Source: Serratia oryzae | GTDB lineage: Bacteria > Pseudomonadota > Gammaproteobacteria > Enterobacterales > Enterobacteriaceae | Reading direction: 5' to 3' | Assembly (NCBI RefSeq): GCF_001976145.1 | Contig: NZ_MOXD01000003.1 | Coordinates: 248,001 to 312,000, forward strand | Length of the DNA stretch: 64,000 bases | Shown here: in pieces, positions 35,903 through 45,158 of the stretch | Layout: each line of letters opens with the position of its first letter | Numbering within the stretch: position 1 is the stretch's first letter | Position numbers and translations under genes: made by a program | Notes under the pieces: model-generated | Told to the model about the DNA's origin: nothing | The model's input: the letters and a program-made list of their open reading frames with translations, nothing else | Database searches by the model: none

Positions 35903-37629
35903 CGTAAGCATTTTCCACTGGGCTGAAGAATAAGGGTCAGTTGGTTAAACAGGTGAATATCAGCATACAGGGCGAAGAAGCGGTTAAGCATTTCGCCAAA
36001 CAGATTGATGTCCCCTTCACCGCTGAAGCCGTCGCTGTTGAGCGTCACCTCAATATCCGTACCACGCAGTAAAAAACCCTGTTCAAAGCGCTGTATCAGA
36101 TGCTGTTTCACCTCCACAATCGCTTCCAGCTTGCGGCGGGTCATCTCGTTATCCAGCCAATCATACAACGCAAGCGTACCGCGCAGCACTTCGGCACTGG
36201 CCATCATGCTGAGGAAGTTCGACCCCAGGTGGCTCATCACCCGCCAGTGAAACCGGTCTTCGGCTGGCGGATAGCATGGCAGCGTCGGCGGGCACAGGTT
36301 CTGCACGCGCAGCGGGATTTGCAGCGACTGCTCGCAACGGTTGATCAGCGTGCTGCGCAGCGCCTTGCGCGGCAATTGGCCGTTGGTGCCGGTAATTTGC
36401 AACGAGACAGTTTCACGCTCAAACAGCCTGTCCTCTTCCCAAGAGTGACCGCCTAAAATCAGCCAGGTGTCATGCAGCCCGGACGGCCCACGTTTCACCC
36501 GCGTGTGGTAATAACGCTCGGGGGCGGTGTGCCGCAGCATGCCCCCACGATGGCGGAAGCTGGTGAAGGGCACATACTGGGTTTCTTCAAGACGCTGTGA
36601 GCCACTGACCCCGTCCACCGAATAAATCTCGGTGTAACCGTCCTGCAAGCGGCGTGGGCGCAGCAGATATTCGCTCTCCAGTCCGCTGATAATCAACGGA
36701 TCGGCTTCGATGGTGAACAGGTTAATCACCGGCACACAGTGCAAACGCAGGTTGCTGGCCGACACCGGCAGTTCGTGGTTCCACAACGTCCCTAACACCA
36801 CCTCCAGCTCAAACCAGCTGGCGCGCGGCGGCAACACCATGTTCTCCAGCCCATGCAGATGCACAAACATGAACTTTTCGCGGAAGGTGAAATACTCCAG
36901 CAGCAGTTGGTAACCGCTGAAAGCGCTGTCGCCTTTCGGCCACAGGCGATCCTCATCCGCAAAGCCGCCAGGGGAGAAATACCCCTTCAGCGGCTGGCGA
37001 TCTGCCGCCCCCGGCACCCGCAGGTAGAGCGCGGCCTGCTGTTTGGTCAGCGCCAGATGCAGCGCGGCACTGACCGGCGCATCAGCATTGAGGTACAGGC
37101 TCAGGCGGCTCAGATCCATCTGCCCCACATCCACCAGTTCGCTGACGCGAAAACGCAGCCGCAGCACCGAACGGCCATCCGGTTCGGTGGCCATCTGCGC
37201 CGTTTCAAGCGCAATCGGGTTCAGCCGCATCTCTTGCGTGGTGCGATAGCGGCAGACGGTATTTTTCGGGCCCACCGGCTGGGAGAGCACCTCAAACCCC
37301 AGCGGCACCTTTTCCTGCATCTTCATCTGGCTGACATCCGGTGCCAGTTCAACCACCGACAGCGACGGAATGGTGCGCAGATAGTGCGGCCACAGCAGGC
37401 TGACCAACCCTTCGGTGAACTCCGGCAGGTCATCATCCAGCTTTTCACGCAGCCGCCCCATCGAGAAGGCAAACCCTTCAAACAGGCGCTCCACGTAGGG
37501 ATCGATATCCCCCACCCGATCCAGGCTGAGTTGGGCAGCACGATCCGGATGCGCATCGGCAAACTCGCGGGCCGCCTCTTTCAAATAGCGCATTTCGGCT
37601 TCGAAATAGCGTAGGGTTAAATCTTCCAT
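35866..37629 (-). CDS. tssF: TssF, T6SS baseplate protein
   Basis: TssF is the major wedge protein of the T6SS baseplate. The 587-residue product starts MEDLTLRYFEAEMRYLKEAAREFADAHPDRAAQLSL, with PYVERLFEGFAFSMGRLREKLDDDLPEFTEGLVSLLWPHYLRTIPS, the classic family N-terminus. Later it has HLHGLENMVLPP, VPVINLFTIEADPL, SLQIPLRVQNLCPPTLPCYPPAEDRFHWRVMSHL and GSNFLSMMASAEVLRGTLALYDW. The length is normal. A 181-base gap separates it from an unknown lipoprotein gene upstream. Confidence 0.93.
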   Translation of the reverse strand: MEDLTLRYFEAEMRYLKEAAREFADAHPDRAAQLSLDRVGDIDPYVERLFEGFAFSMGRLREKLDDDLPEFTEGLVSLLWPHYLRTIPSLSVVELAPDVSQMKMQEKVPLGFEVLSQPVGPKNTVCRYRTTQEMRLNPIALETAQMATEPDGRSVLRLRFRVSELVDVGQMDLSRLSLYLNADAPVSAALHLALTKQQAALYLRVPGAADRQPLKGYFSPGGFADEDRLWPKGDSAFSGYQLLLEYFTFREKFMFVHLHGLENMVLPPRASWFELEVVLGTLWNHELPVSASNLRLHCVPVINLFTIEADPLIISGLESEYLLRPRRLQDGYTEIYSVDGVSGSQRLEETQYVPFTSFRHRGGMLRHTAPERYYHTRVKRGPSGLHDTWLILGGHSWEEDRLFERETVSLQITGTNGQLPRKALRSTLINRCEQSLQIPLRVQNLCPPTLPCYPPAEDRFHWRVMSHLGSNFLSMMASAEVLRGTLALYDWLDNEMTRRKLEAIVEVKQHLIQRFEQGFLLRGTDIEVTLNSDGFSGEGDINLFGEMLNRFFALYADIHLFNQLTLILQPSGKCLRWNENHSQRIPG

Positions 37630-37810
37630 GTCAACGTTTTCTCATTAAAATCATTGATTCTATCTGACGTTATCAAGGCGGATGCACTGTGTATACGTCG
37701 TCATTTTTATCCCTTTCAGTCATTCAAACTGCAGAGCACTGCCTTAACCACAGAATCCGGAAACTCACCATCAGTGCGTGCGCTGCACTTATTATCTGAA
37801 TTCGCGCGTG

Positions 37811-38527
37811 TCATAAACTTGCAAGCATGAGTGGATAGATAATAATATCACCCGCCAGTGTTAACGGTGTTAGTGCCGTATTAAACAAGAAACGCCCAAC
37901 ATGGAAACTATCGGTTTGTTCATGGGTGTAAAACTGCACGTCATAACCTTTACTCAGCGTTTCAACATTGTCAAAATGTTCACCAATTTGCGCCCTATTT
38001 ATAATAATCCCTTTAATTTCAAACTGAATAAAGTAATAACCATTTTTTAATGTGAAGTTATTTTTATTAAGAGCACTCTGTTGCGACAATGAAAGTTGAG
38101 TAGCCAATTTAGTGACTTTAAATTCTAGTGTTTGACTAAATTCGGCATCGACCCCTGACCGTTCTGAACGATTGATGTTAATTCTAATATATTTTCTATC
38201 ATTGGTTGAAACCAATGGGACTTGCTTCACCAATCCATTTACTGCAAGTAATTCCTCCCCTCCCTCGGTAACAAAGTAGATGTTATTTTCCCCTATAAAA
38301 CCTACGCCTTCTTGCGGAAGAGGAATGGTGCTGCTTCCCTCGCGCTCTGATTTTACGTTTAATTTGATACCCGCGTACTTGAATGATGACACTATCTTGT
38401 CATTGAATGTGTTTTTCTCTTTATATTCATAGGCATTGACCTTATTAAAGGTCCAAAGAATACTCGTGCAGCCCGTCAAATGGAATATTACAGAGACCAA
38501 TATTAAAAATGCCCCAATGCTCTTCAT
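37811..38527 (-). CDS. unknown lipoprotein within the T6SS operon
   Basis: The 238-residue precursor has a signal peptide and lipobox LTGC (Cys 20), so it is probably a periplasm-facing lipoprotein. The mature part is mixed alpha/beta with many serines and asparagines. It ends in a hydrophobic FNTALTPLTLAGDIIIYPLMLASL, possibly a second membrane contact. AAAGGA precedes the ATG. It lies between tssM and tssF, which are normally adjacent or separated by accessory genes. Its lower GC content than its neighbours suggests separate acquisition. It could be an immunity lipoprotein without a visible toxin, or an assembly factor; I do not recognise a family. Confidence 0.65.
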   Translation of the reverse strand: MKSIGAFLILVSVIFHLTGCTSILWTFNKVNAYEYKEKNTFNDKIVSSFKYAGIKLNVKSEREGSSTIPLPQEGVGFIGENNIYFVTEGGEELLAVNGLVKQVPLVSTNDRKYIRININRSERSGVDAEFSQTLEFKVTKLATQLSLSQQSALNKNNFTLKNGYYFIQFEIKGIIINRAQIGEHFDNVETLSKGYDVQFYTHEQTDSFHVGRFLFNTALTPLTLAGDIIIYPLMLASL

Positions 38528-38543
38528 GGCAGTCCTTTGAAAG

Positions 38544-38711
38544 TTAACTCTTTGTTGTAATTAGATTAACAGCGGAAACTGGAACAATGCCGATATCCGG
38601 GGGAATATGCAGCATTCCTGCCCTGACAGGAGCTGCCCCGTTGCCCCATAACCCGCTCAAGACATGGACACTGCTCAACACGGCCTCCCGGCAGCTCAAA
38701 AACTTGCTCAT
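38544..38711 (-). CDS. 55-aa ORF translationally coupled to tssM (possible remnant)
   Basis: The ATG at 38711 overlaps the tssM stop (ATGA). The frame encodes MSKFLSCREAVLSSVHVLSG, then MLHIPPDIGIVP, ending ITTKS. No family is recognised and no signal peptide or membrane segment is evident. Tight coupling argues for translation. Its short size at a place where full-length accessory genes often stand suggests a truncated remnant at a junction with the inserted lipoprotein gene. Confidence 0.35.
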   Translation of the reverse strand: MSKFLSCREAVLSSVHVLSGLWGNGAAPVRAGMLHIPPDIGIVPVSAVNLITTKS

Positions 38712-41700
38712 TGCTCTGCCTCGGCCGACGGGCGGGTCAGGAATATCTGCTCCGGTAACACAAAGCCTTTGAGTTTCAGCAACGCCAGCGGGCCTTCGTC
38801 CAGTTCGGTGCGCAAGGTGTAGTTGAGCGGCAGGCCATCCTGCGCGGTCCAACGCAGGCTGAAGCTGCTGCGCACGCCGGGGTTCGGCGCAACCTTGGCC
38901 AAATCCAATAACCGTATCAACCCCCAGGCCCCCGGCAGGTCGGCATACAGTCGAGTTCCAGCCTTGGTGCTGACCCAACTTAGCGTCGCGCCCGGTGCGG
39001 ACGTGTCCGCAGGCCAATTGAAGCGTTTCCAGTTCGGCATCTGGTTAAAGTAAGACAGCTTCTGATCGTCGATGATCAGGTCGGTCTGCATCACTTCCCC
39101 TGCGGTTTCTGGCCTTAATTCAAAGTGCATCCCCGCTTCCCCGTCGGTGAATACCACATCCGCCAGGTGGCTCAGGGTGTTGACCGCCTCAAGGAACGCC
39201 GGATTAAAGCTCAGCCCCTGGGCGTTGATGCTGTCCGGCACCCAGCGGCTACCTTCTTTATGCAACACCCCGGCCAAACGGCTTTCGAGGAAGCGCTGAA
39301 TGCGCCCGCTGTCTGCCCGCAAGTATTGTGACAACAGCGGTAGCGATGCATCACTGGCGACGTTCTTGAACGGATAGCGGCCCCCGAACGCGCTGTTCCA
39401 GTCATCAACAATCGCCCCTTTCCACTGGCTATTCAGGCTCTCGGCGGTCGGCATCAGCACCTGCTGCCAGGACTGATCCATTGGCTGGACAAACAGGGCC
39501 TGGGCAAAGCTACTCCACTCCTGCCCCAGGCTGGCGGCTACCAGGCTGCCATAGTCGCGGGTATCGGTCAGATCGATGGACTTGCCCTGAAACACCGTCT
39601 GCGCCAGCGACTGGGTCATGCCCTGTGGATCGGTGGCGTTGGTCACCTGTTGTAGCTTAAGGCGCACACGCGTCACTCGGGTGAGGAAGGTTTGCAGGCT
39701 GAGGTTGGTATTGCCCTGTCCGCCCGCCTTGCCATCCATCAGTGCCAGCAGCGGCCCAAAGGTACTGTCCATCGGGCTTTTGATACCGATATCCTGATCA
39801 ATGGCCGGTTGTTCATTGCCGTTAAACAGCGTTTTCGCCGATTTCACCAGGGAATCTGACAAGGCCGCACCGGTCTGGCCAGTTTTGCCTTCATAAGCCA
39901 GGGTATTCATCAGGGCAATCAGCGGCGACTGGCGCACATCGGCCATCAGCGTCAACTGGTCGATGGAGTCCGATAGGCTGTTGGCGGTTTTCCACTCGAT
40001 GCTGTTGAGAAACTCCAGCCAGCTACCGGCAAAGTCGGTGAAATAGCGTTCGGTCAAACGTGCCTTTAACGCCTCTGGCGAGAGGTCAGAAGACGGGGTG
40101 TGCTGGCTGTCGCTCAACACCCAGTCAATTTCATCCCGGCGCTGGTTCACTACCTTGTCGATCGCCACCGAAACATCGTTCTCCCACGCCTTGCGGCTGA
40201 AGACGCCCGGCACCACCATCTCGGTGGAGAACAGCAGTTCGGCGTCCGTGTCACCCACCATCTGGGCCAGATTGATATCACCCCGGGTTTTTGCCACCTG
40301 CTGCAACATTTTCTGATACAGCGTGGCTTCGGCATTGCGCACCCCCAACTGCTTGAGCAGTATCTGGCGGACATCACGCACCAGATTGTCATCGGCGGTA
40401 ATTTTCCATTCGGGATGTGCGGGCAGATTCTGGGCATAGAACCCCAGCAGCGACGGTGCCACGGCTTGCCACAACCCTTGCGGCACCCCTTCACGTGTTG
40501 GCCAATGCGCTTGCAGGATTTTGCTCAACAGTGCCGGGTCAGCCTTGTCTGGCCGCGCCATCATCAGATAGGCCTTGAGCTGTTCGTAGGCCACTTTCGC
40601 CTGCTGCGCACGCTGCGGGCTATCGGGTTGCAGGGCAATCAGCCCCATCAGTTTGCCATGCAGCACCTCGGCCGCTGCATCCCGTATCAGCAGGTTGTTG
40701 TTGCGTTCATACCACGGCCACAACGATTGCAGCAGCACCGCGTTCTGGTTCAGCCCCAAGCGGGCATACCACGGCGCACCACGGGCCTCGCGGTATTGCA
40801 GCATCGCCACCGTCTGTTGCAGGGCTTGTTGGTTACGCAACCGTTCGGCCAACGGGGCTTTCACGTCGCTGGCCAAGCGGGCCTGTTCGGCGCTTTCGCT
40901 GATCAGCGTACGGTTGGTCATATAGGACACTACCATGCCCGCGCCCCAGGCCAGCATCAGCACAGCCAGGCACCAGCGCACGGTTTTCAGCCAGGCAAAA
41001 CCCACGCGTTTAGGCAACAACGCGGCAGGCAGTTGTTTAACCGACTCCAGCAACGACTGCCAGCTATTATCGGTACCCCAACTGTGTGGTGCCGTGCGCC
41101 CGCTGCCGCTCAGCGGCAGGCTGAACATCACCCCGGCCACCGGCAACGGCCGGTAAGGGTTCATAAAGACCGCCAACCCGGTTTGCAGCCGCTCAATCCC
41201 GCCTTGCAGCAGCGTGTCTGCCAACCGCAGCAGGAAGTCATGACGCGGGTCTTTCAAGACCTGTTGGGTGCCTTGTTCAATCAGTTGTGGCGGCAACGTG
41301 GCAAGACTCGCCGCCAGCTCTTCCGGCAGGCAGCGCGGAGGCAACAAGCAGCCCACCGGTTGCGTCACGCGTGTGCTCTGGTCCCAGGCACTGTGTTGCA
41401 ATGCCCAGACGTACAACGGCACCTGCCAGCCCAGCAGTTCGTAACGCTTCACCAAAGAGCGCGCAATGTTGTCCAGTACATCGCCATCCAGTGCGCTGGT
41501 GAACGCACCAGTACTCCCTACAGGCGGTGGGCTGTAACCGTCTGTGACCCATACCAGACCATCAAGCGGGCGGCGGCGCAGAGCACGCAGGGATTTAAGA
41601 GTTGCACGGTCAGGTTCCCCCGTCGCGGCTCCGCCCCACAGCAAGACCGTACCCTCTCCTTCCAACCACTGCTGGCTGACCAGTTTAGGGGCGATGGCAT

Positions 41701-42091
41701 CGACCTGCATGGGTTCACCCATCAGCATCAGGATGCGCACTTTACGACGCCAGAAGAAGCCGTAGCGGGCACGGAGTGTTTGTCGTAATTCACTGACCCA
41801 GGCGCTGCGCACTGGCAGAGGGGCCAGACGTGATTCCTTATCAGGGTAAACACCCTGTTCACGCCCTGTTTCGCGGTGACGCAACCGTTTGATATAACCA
41901 GACAGTGTCGGCAACAACCGCACAAAAGCGACCAGCAGCGTCACCAACAGCAATACCTGTATCTTACGGCCATTACTGTCGAGCCCCACGGCATCGCCGT
42001 AGTGCCAGATAAGCCAGCCCACCGCCGCCAATACTGCCAACGCTAACACGGTCCCGCTGGCCTGACGCCACGGATTACTCAACGTCTTCAT
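38708..42091 (-). CDS. tssM: TssM (IcmF), T6SS inner-membrane complex protein
   Basis: TssM spans the inner membrane and periplasm, linking TssL to TssJ. The 1127-residue product has two N-terminal TM helices (VLALAVLAAVGWLIWHYG and IQVLLLVTLLVAFVRLLP), a cytoplasmic domain, a third TM near residue 370 (WCLAVLMLAWGAGMVVSYM) and a large periplasmic part with ALLKLKGFVLPEQIFL at the end. The stretch where other TssM proteins have a P-loop reads LMLMGEPMQVDAIAPKL, lacking GxxxxGK, so this member probably does not bind ATP there. It overlaps the preceding gene by 17 bases; GGGAG precedes the ATG. Confidence 0.92.
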   Translation of the reverse strand: MKTLSNPWRQASGTVLALAVLAAVGWLIWHYGDAVGLDSNGRKIQVLLLVTLLVAFVRLLPTLSGYIKRLRHRETGREQGVYPDKESRLAPLPVRSAWVSELRQTLRARYGFFWRRKVRILMLMGEPMQVDAIAPKLVSQQWLEGEGTVLLWGGAATGEPDRATLKSLRALRRRPLDGLVWVTDGYSPPPVGSTGAFTSALDGDVLDNIARSLVKRYELLGWQVPLYVWALQHSAWDQSTRVTQPVGCLLPPRCLPEELAASLATLPPQLIEQGTQQVLKDPRHDFLLRLADTLLQGGIERLQTGLAVFMNPYRPLPVAGVMFSLPLSGSGRTAPHSWGTDNSWQSLLESVKQLPAALLPKRVGFAWLKTVRWCLAVLMLAWGAGMVVSYMTNRTLISESAEQARLASDVKAPLAERLRNQQALQQTVAMLQYREARGAPWYARLGLNQNAVLLQSLWPWYERNNNLLIRDAAAEVLHGKLMGLIALQPDSPQRAQQAKVAYEQLKAYLMMARPDKADPALLSKILQAHWPTREGVPQGLWQAVAPSLLGFYAQNLPAHPEWKITADDNLVRDVRQILLKQLGVRNAEATLYQKMLQQVAKTRGDINLAQMVGDTDAELLFSTEMVVPGVFSRKAWENDVSVAIDKVVNQRRDEIDWVLSDSQHTPSSDLSPEALKARLTERYFTDFAGSWLEFLNSIEWKTANSLSDSIDQLTLMADVRQSPLIALMNTLAYEGKTGQTGAALSDSLVKSAKTLFNGNEQPAIDQDIGIKSPMDSTFGPLLALMDGKAGGQGNTNLSLQTFLTRVTRVRLKLQQVTNATDPQGMTQSLAQTVFQGKSIDLTDTRDYGSLVAASLGQEWSSFAQALFVQPMDQSWQQVLMPTAESLNSQWKGAIVDDWNSAFGGRYPFKNVASDASLPLLSQYLRADSGRIQRFLESRLAGVLHKEGSRWVPDSINAQGLSFNPAFLEAVNTLSHLADVVFTDGEAGMHFELRPETAGEVMQTDLIIDDQKLSYFNQMPNWKRFNWPADTSAPGATLSWVSTKAGTRLYADLPGAWGLIRLLDLAKVAPNPGVRSSFSLRWTAQDGLPLNYTLRTELDEGPLALLKLKGFVLPEQIFLTRPSAEAEQ

Positions 42092-43250
42092 TACGCACTC
42101 CCGGAGAAACAGTACTGACCACCTCGCAACCCGGTGTCAGTGAGAACACGACGTAAGGCACGCCGTGGTAACGGGCAAAATCGAGCCCCAAAGCGGCAAC
42201 CAGCCAGGCAGAAAACGGCCCCGGCCTGCCCGTCCACTCTTCTTGTATTTGCACACTGCTGGCGCTGAAATTGGCACCCGCGGCATTACCGATAGGGATG
42301 ATGCTGGGTGTCAGTGACATCAGTTGCTGACTGTCCCCCAAAATACCGCCAGCGCGGCAGGCTAAAGACTGGGTGGTCATAAACAGCGCAAGCTCACTGT
42401 CTGCCTGCGGCACATTCAGCGGCATTGGCCGCAGCAAACGGCCCGTTTCAGCGAGTTGACACGTCCGCGCAACATCATCCGTTACCAGTAGCAACACTGC
42501 CAGGCCATCTGAATATTCTTCGCCACCTTGCAGTTGCAGTACCAAGATCAGTTCAGCATCGGCAGTCGCATTTTTTAATCGACTCTCAAGCTGGCCATAC
42601 GGCATCTCGTCGGTGAGTGATAGGGTTGCTGGCGCAGGACGCGTTAACACAATACTTTCCCAACACTGCGCAAAAGTCTCTTGCAGCGCGGCGTATCGTT
42701 CAGGTTCGGCGTCGGTCAGTACGGTGACACGGAGTTCACGCTCAGCAGGCAGCGCGTTCAGTGCCGTATCAATACTCGCCAGCAATGCCCGGATGGCGGG
42801 ATATTCAGGGTCTTCGTCATCAGGAAGATAATCAATACGACGGACAAGGCTATTTTGCACCTGCAAATCTTTGGGCTCACTGGCAAGAAAAAGAACGGTG
42901 ATAGCATCCGGCAGCAGTACGCAACTCGCCAGCACAGCCATATAGCGATCTGCCCAGGCCTGCCACTCCTGCTGTGCGTACTGCGCTTCGTCTTGTAAAA
43001 ACTCATAATGACTGAGTGCCCGGCCATAGAGATAACCGCGGACGCAGAAGACCAGTCCCCAACTGACCAGCGGTGCAAAAGAGAGAAGCCAGATATTGAT
43101 GGATTGCAGAATACTCAAGCGGTTAGCTGCATGGAGCGAGAACAACAACACACACACGATAGCGATCAGCACAGCGGCCAACAGCCAGCGCCCCACGGCA
43201 GGTGGCGTTGGTTGTTGCATGACAAAGGGTTTTTGGCGATCCCAGCCCAT
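42075..43250 (-). CDS. T6SS-associated inner-membrane protein of unknown function
   Basis: The 391-residue protein has two N-terminal TM helices (WLLAAVLIAIVCVLLFSLHAA and WLLSFAPLVSWGLVFCV) followed by a large soluble domain. The soluble part has alternating alpha/beta features (AITVLFLASEPKD, LRVTVLTDAEPERY, AELILVLQLQGGEEYSDGLAVLLLVTDD). It overlaps tssM by 17 bases and follows PAAR by three, so it is an integral part of the operon. I believe similar proteins sit at this place in other enterobacterial T6SS loci, but I cannot name the family. Proximity to tssM suggests a role in the membrane complex. AGGA lies seven bases before the ATG. Confidence 0.75.
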   Translation of the reverse strand: MGWDRQKPFVMQQPTPPAVGRWLLAAVLIAIVCVLLFSLHAANRLSILQSINIWLLSFAPLVSWGLVFCVRGYLYGRALSHYEFLQDEAQYAQQEWQAWADRYMAVLASCVLLPDAITVLFLASEPKDLQVQNSLVRRIDYLPDDEDPEYPAIRALLASIDTALNALPAERELRVTVLTDAEPERYAALQETFAQCWESIVLTRPAPATLSLTDEMPYGQLESRLKNATADAELILVLQLQGGEEYSDGLAVLLLVTDDVARTCQLAETGRLLRPMPLNVPQADSELALFMTTQSLACRAGGILGDSQQLMSLTPSIIPIGNAAGANFSASSVQIQEEWTGRPGPFSAWLVAALGLDFARYHGVPYVVFSLTPGCEVVSTVSPGVRNEDVE

Positions 43251-43253
43251 GTT

Positions 43254-43520
43254 TTATCCTATTGCGAAATCCGGCGCGCTGGAGATCACCTGACAACCGC
43301 ATTCACAGCGACATCCATTGACCACCACGGCTTTGCCGTCCGAGAAGCATTCCGATGAACCTTCGATGATAGCATTAACTCCGTGCCCTGTTTGAGGACA
43401 ACTTATCTTATCACCGATCAGTGCCACTTTTTTACCGTTGACGACCATGGTGGAAGAGACGGAAATCACCTCACCACCGTGGGTGGTTTTATCGCCAAGT
43501 AATACGAAACCTTTGGACAT
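43254..43520 (-). CDS. PAAR-domain T6SS spike tip protein
   Basis: The 88-residue protein is a minimal PAAR: MSKGFVLLGDKTTHGGEVISVSSTM, VNGKKVALIGDKISCPQTGHGVNAIIEG, AVVVNGCRCECGCQVISS. The repeats fold as a cone that sharpens the VgrG trimer, and the His and Cys residues (H15, C41, H46, C71-C77 cluster) would bind the tip metal. The start at 43520 has GAGG before it; a longer frame adds 22 hydrophobic residues with no site. It has no C-terminal extension, so it carries no toxin itself. It follows the lipase module, suggesting lipase delivery on this tip. Confidence 0.88.
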   Translation of the reverse strand: MSKGFVLLGDKTTHGGEVISVSSTMVVNGKKVALIGDKISCPQTGHGVNAIIEGSSECFSDGKAVVVNGCRCECGCQVISSAPDFAIG

Positions 43521-43613
43521 GAGTGCCTCTATATAGCAGAGCTTGGTTGACATGAAATTGATTAAAATTAAGGCGATCAACTTCAATATTATTCACACAT
43601 TTATTCGGCAGTA

Positions 43614-44384
43614 TTATTGAATAACTTTTGAAGTATTCTTGTCACTAGATGGATAGTACTCTTTAAATAAAATATAATTATTAACATTAACGTGATAGTT
43701 GATTTTTAAACTTTCCTTTCTTCCATAAGGATCTAACCCCTCTATTTTATAGAGTTCGTTAGGGATTCTTTTTTGCTCATAATTAAAATCATAATAAAGA
43801 CCACCGTAATTCGAAGCTATTTTTATAATGGACGGTGTGATATTTGTATTTAATGTAACATTGTTAATGTTATTATATTCATTTGACTGATAACCAGAAT
43901 CAATATTAAAGCTGAGACTAGCTGTTCTATGGCTAATGTCACTAGCATCAGAAAAATGCTGTGCCATTTCTTTTTTGATATCATTAGATACTGCCGATAC
44001 AGCTAAAACATTAGCAGGTATTTTATGATATACCGTATCAATACCAAAATCAGTCAAATACCAATTACAAGGCCCCATGACTCGCTGATATACTTTAGCC
44101 GTAACTTTTCCTTGGTTGTCAGATGTATACTCTTTAGACCAGCCCTTCCCTCCAGGAATTTGACTGAAATCAGAGAAAGTCATCTCTGTACAGCTTGAAG
44201 AGCGATAAGAAGCCCCCACGCGTAATGTCATATCCGGAGGGATTGTTGCTTCAATCTCCGCGTAAGGCTCCCCTTGAAAAAACATCGGCCAAAAGGACCG
44301 GGAGAAATAAAGTGCGCAACCGATAACAACGATCCTCAAAGGCCAACGCCATGGCCTCTTTGGTTTTTCAAGACTGTTTTCCAC
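43614..44384 (-). CDS. putative lipase immunity protein, paralogue 2
   Basis: The 256-residue protein has a single N-terminal TM anchor (PLRIVVIGCALYFSRSFWPMFF) and a periplasmic beta-rich domain with two cysteines (SSSCTEMTF, GPCNWYL). It is closely related to the preceding gene: the first 65 residues after the poly-basic start are almost identical and the C-termini both end YPSSDKNTSKVIQ, while the middle diverges. A membrane-tethered periplasmic protein next to a T6SS lipase is the expected form of an immunity (Tli) protein. The divergent middle could recognise different lipase variants. Confidence 0.7.
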   Translation of the reverse strand: MENSLEKPKRPWRWPLRIVVIGCALYFSRSFWPMFFQGEPYAEIEATIPPDMTLRVGASYRSSSCTEMTFSDFSQIPGGKGWSKEYTSDNQGKVTAKVYQRVMGPCNWYLTDFGIDTVYHKIPANVLAVSAVSNDIKKEMAQHFSDASDISHRTASLSFNIDSGYQSNEYNNINNVTLNTNITPSIIKIASNYGGLYYDFNYEQKRIPNELYKIEGLDPYGRKESLKINYHVNVNNYILFKEYYPSSDKNTSKVIQ

Positions 44385-44399
44385 ACTCCCTCCACAATA

Positions 44400-45158
44400 C
44401 TATTGAATAACTTTCGAAGTATTTTTATCACTTGATGGATAAAACTCTTTAAATAAAACATGATTATTAACCTCAACATGATAATTTATTTTTAAACTTT
44501 CCTTTCTACCATAAAGAGTCAACCCTTCTATTTCGTGAAGTTCACTAGGAAATCTTTCTTGCTCATAACCAAATTCATAGTGAACGCTACCATAATTTGA
44601 GGCTACTTTCATAATTGATGGTGTGATAATTGTATTTAACATGACGTTGGTAATACCATTTTGTTCATTTTCATTATAGTCAGCGTCAATATTAAAGCTA
44701 AGGCGGGCGGTTCTTCGGTTAATGTTATTAGTATCAGAAAAACGCCGTTCCATCTCTCTTTTGGCCTCACTAGACACTGTTGATACAGCTAAAGCATTAG
44801 CAGGTATTTCTTTATACTCTGTACTAACACTGAAACCATTTAAGTACCAATTACAAGGGCCTATGACTCGCTGATATACTTTAGCGGTGACTTTCCCTTG
44901 ACTGTCCGGGGTATACTCTTTAGACCAACCTTTACGCCCAAGAATTTGACTGAAATCAGAGAATGTCATCTCTGTACAGCTTGAAGAGCGGTAAGAAGCC
45001 CCCACGCGTAATGTCATATCCGGAGGGATTGTTGCTTCAATCTCCGCGTAAGGCTCCCCTTGAAAAAACATCGGCCAGAAGGACCGAGAGAAATAAAGTG
45101 CGCAACCGATGACAACGATCCTCAAAGGCCAACGCCATGGTGAATTTTGCTTTTTCAT
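44400..45158 (-). CDS. putative lipase immunity protein, paralogue 1
   Basis: The 252-residue protein has the same architecture as its downstream paralogue: a short basic N-terminus (MKKQNSPWRW), a TM helix at about 10-31, and a periplasmic domain. Its ATG overlaps the stop of the lipase gene by four bases (ATGA). Such coupling of toxin and antitoxin translation is typical of T6SS effector-immunity pairs, so this copy is the more likely cognate immunity protein. I do not recognise the named Tli family. Confidence 0.75.
   Translation of the reverse strand: MKKQNSPWRWPLRIVVIGCALYFSRSFWPMFFQGEPYAEIEATIPPDMTLRVGASYRSSSCTEMTFSDFSQILGRKGWSKEYTPDSQGKVTAKVYQRVIGPCNWYLNGFSVSTEYKEIPANALAVSTVSSEAKREMERRFSDTNNINRRTARLSFNIDADYNENEQNGITNVMLNTIITPSIMKVASNYGSVHYEFGYEQERFPSELHEIEGLTLYGRKESLKINYHVEVNNHVLFKEFYPSSDKNTSKVIQ

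Noticed and set aside
38544-39017. 157-codon version of the frame after tssM
   Set aside because: Its first 100 codons lie within tssM in a different frame. Only the part from 38711 is plausible, and it does not resemble TagF, which I considered because it often accompanies tssM.
40100-41788. 562-codon open frame opposite tssM
   Set aside because: It is exactly antisense to a well-supported gene, has a His/Gln/Arg-rich low-complexity composition, and no ribosome site. It is a shadow of high-GC codon bias.
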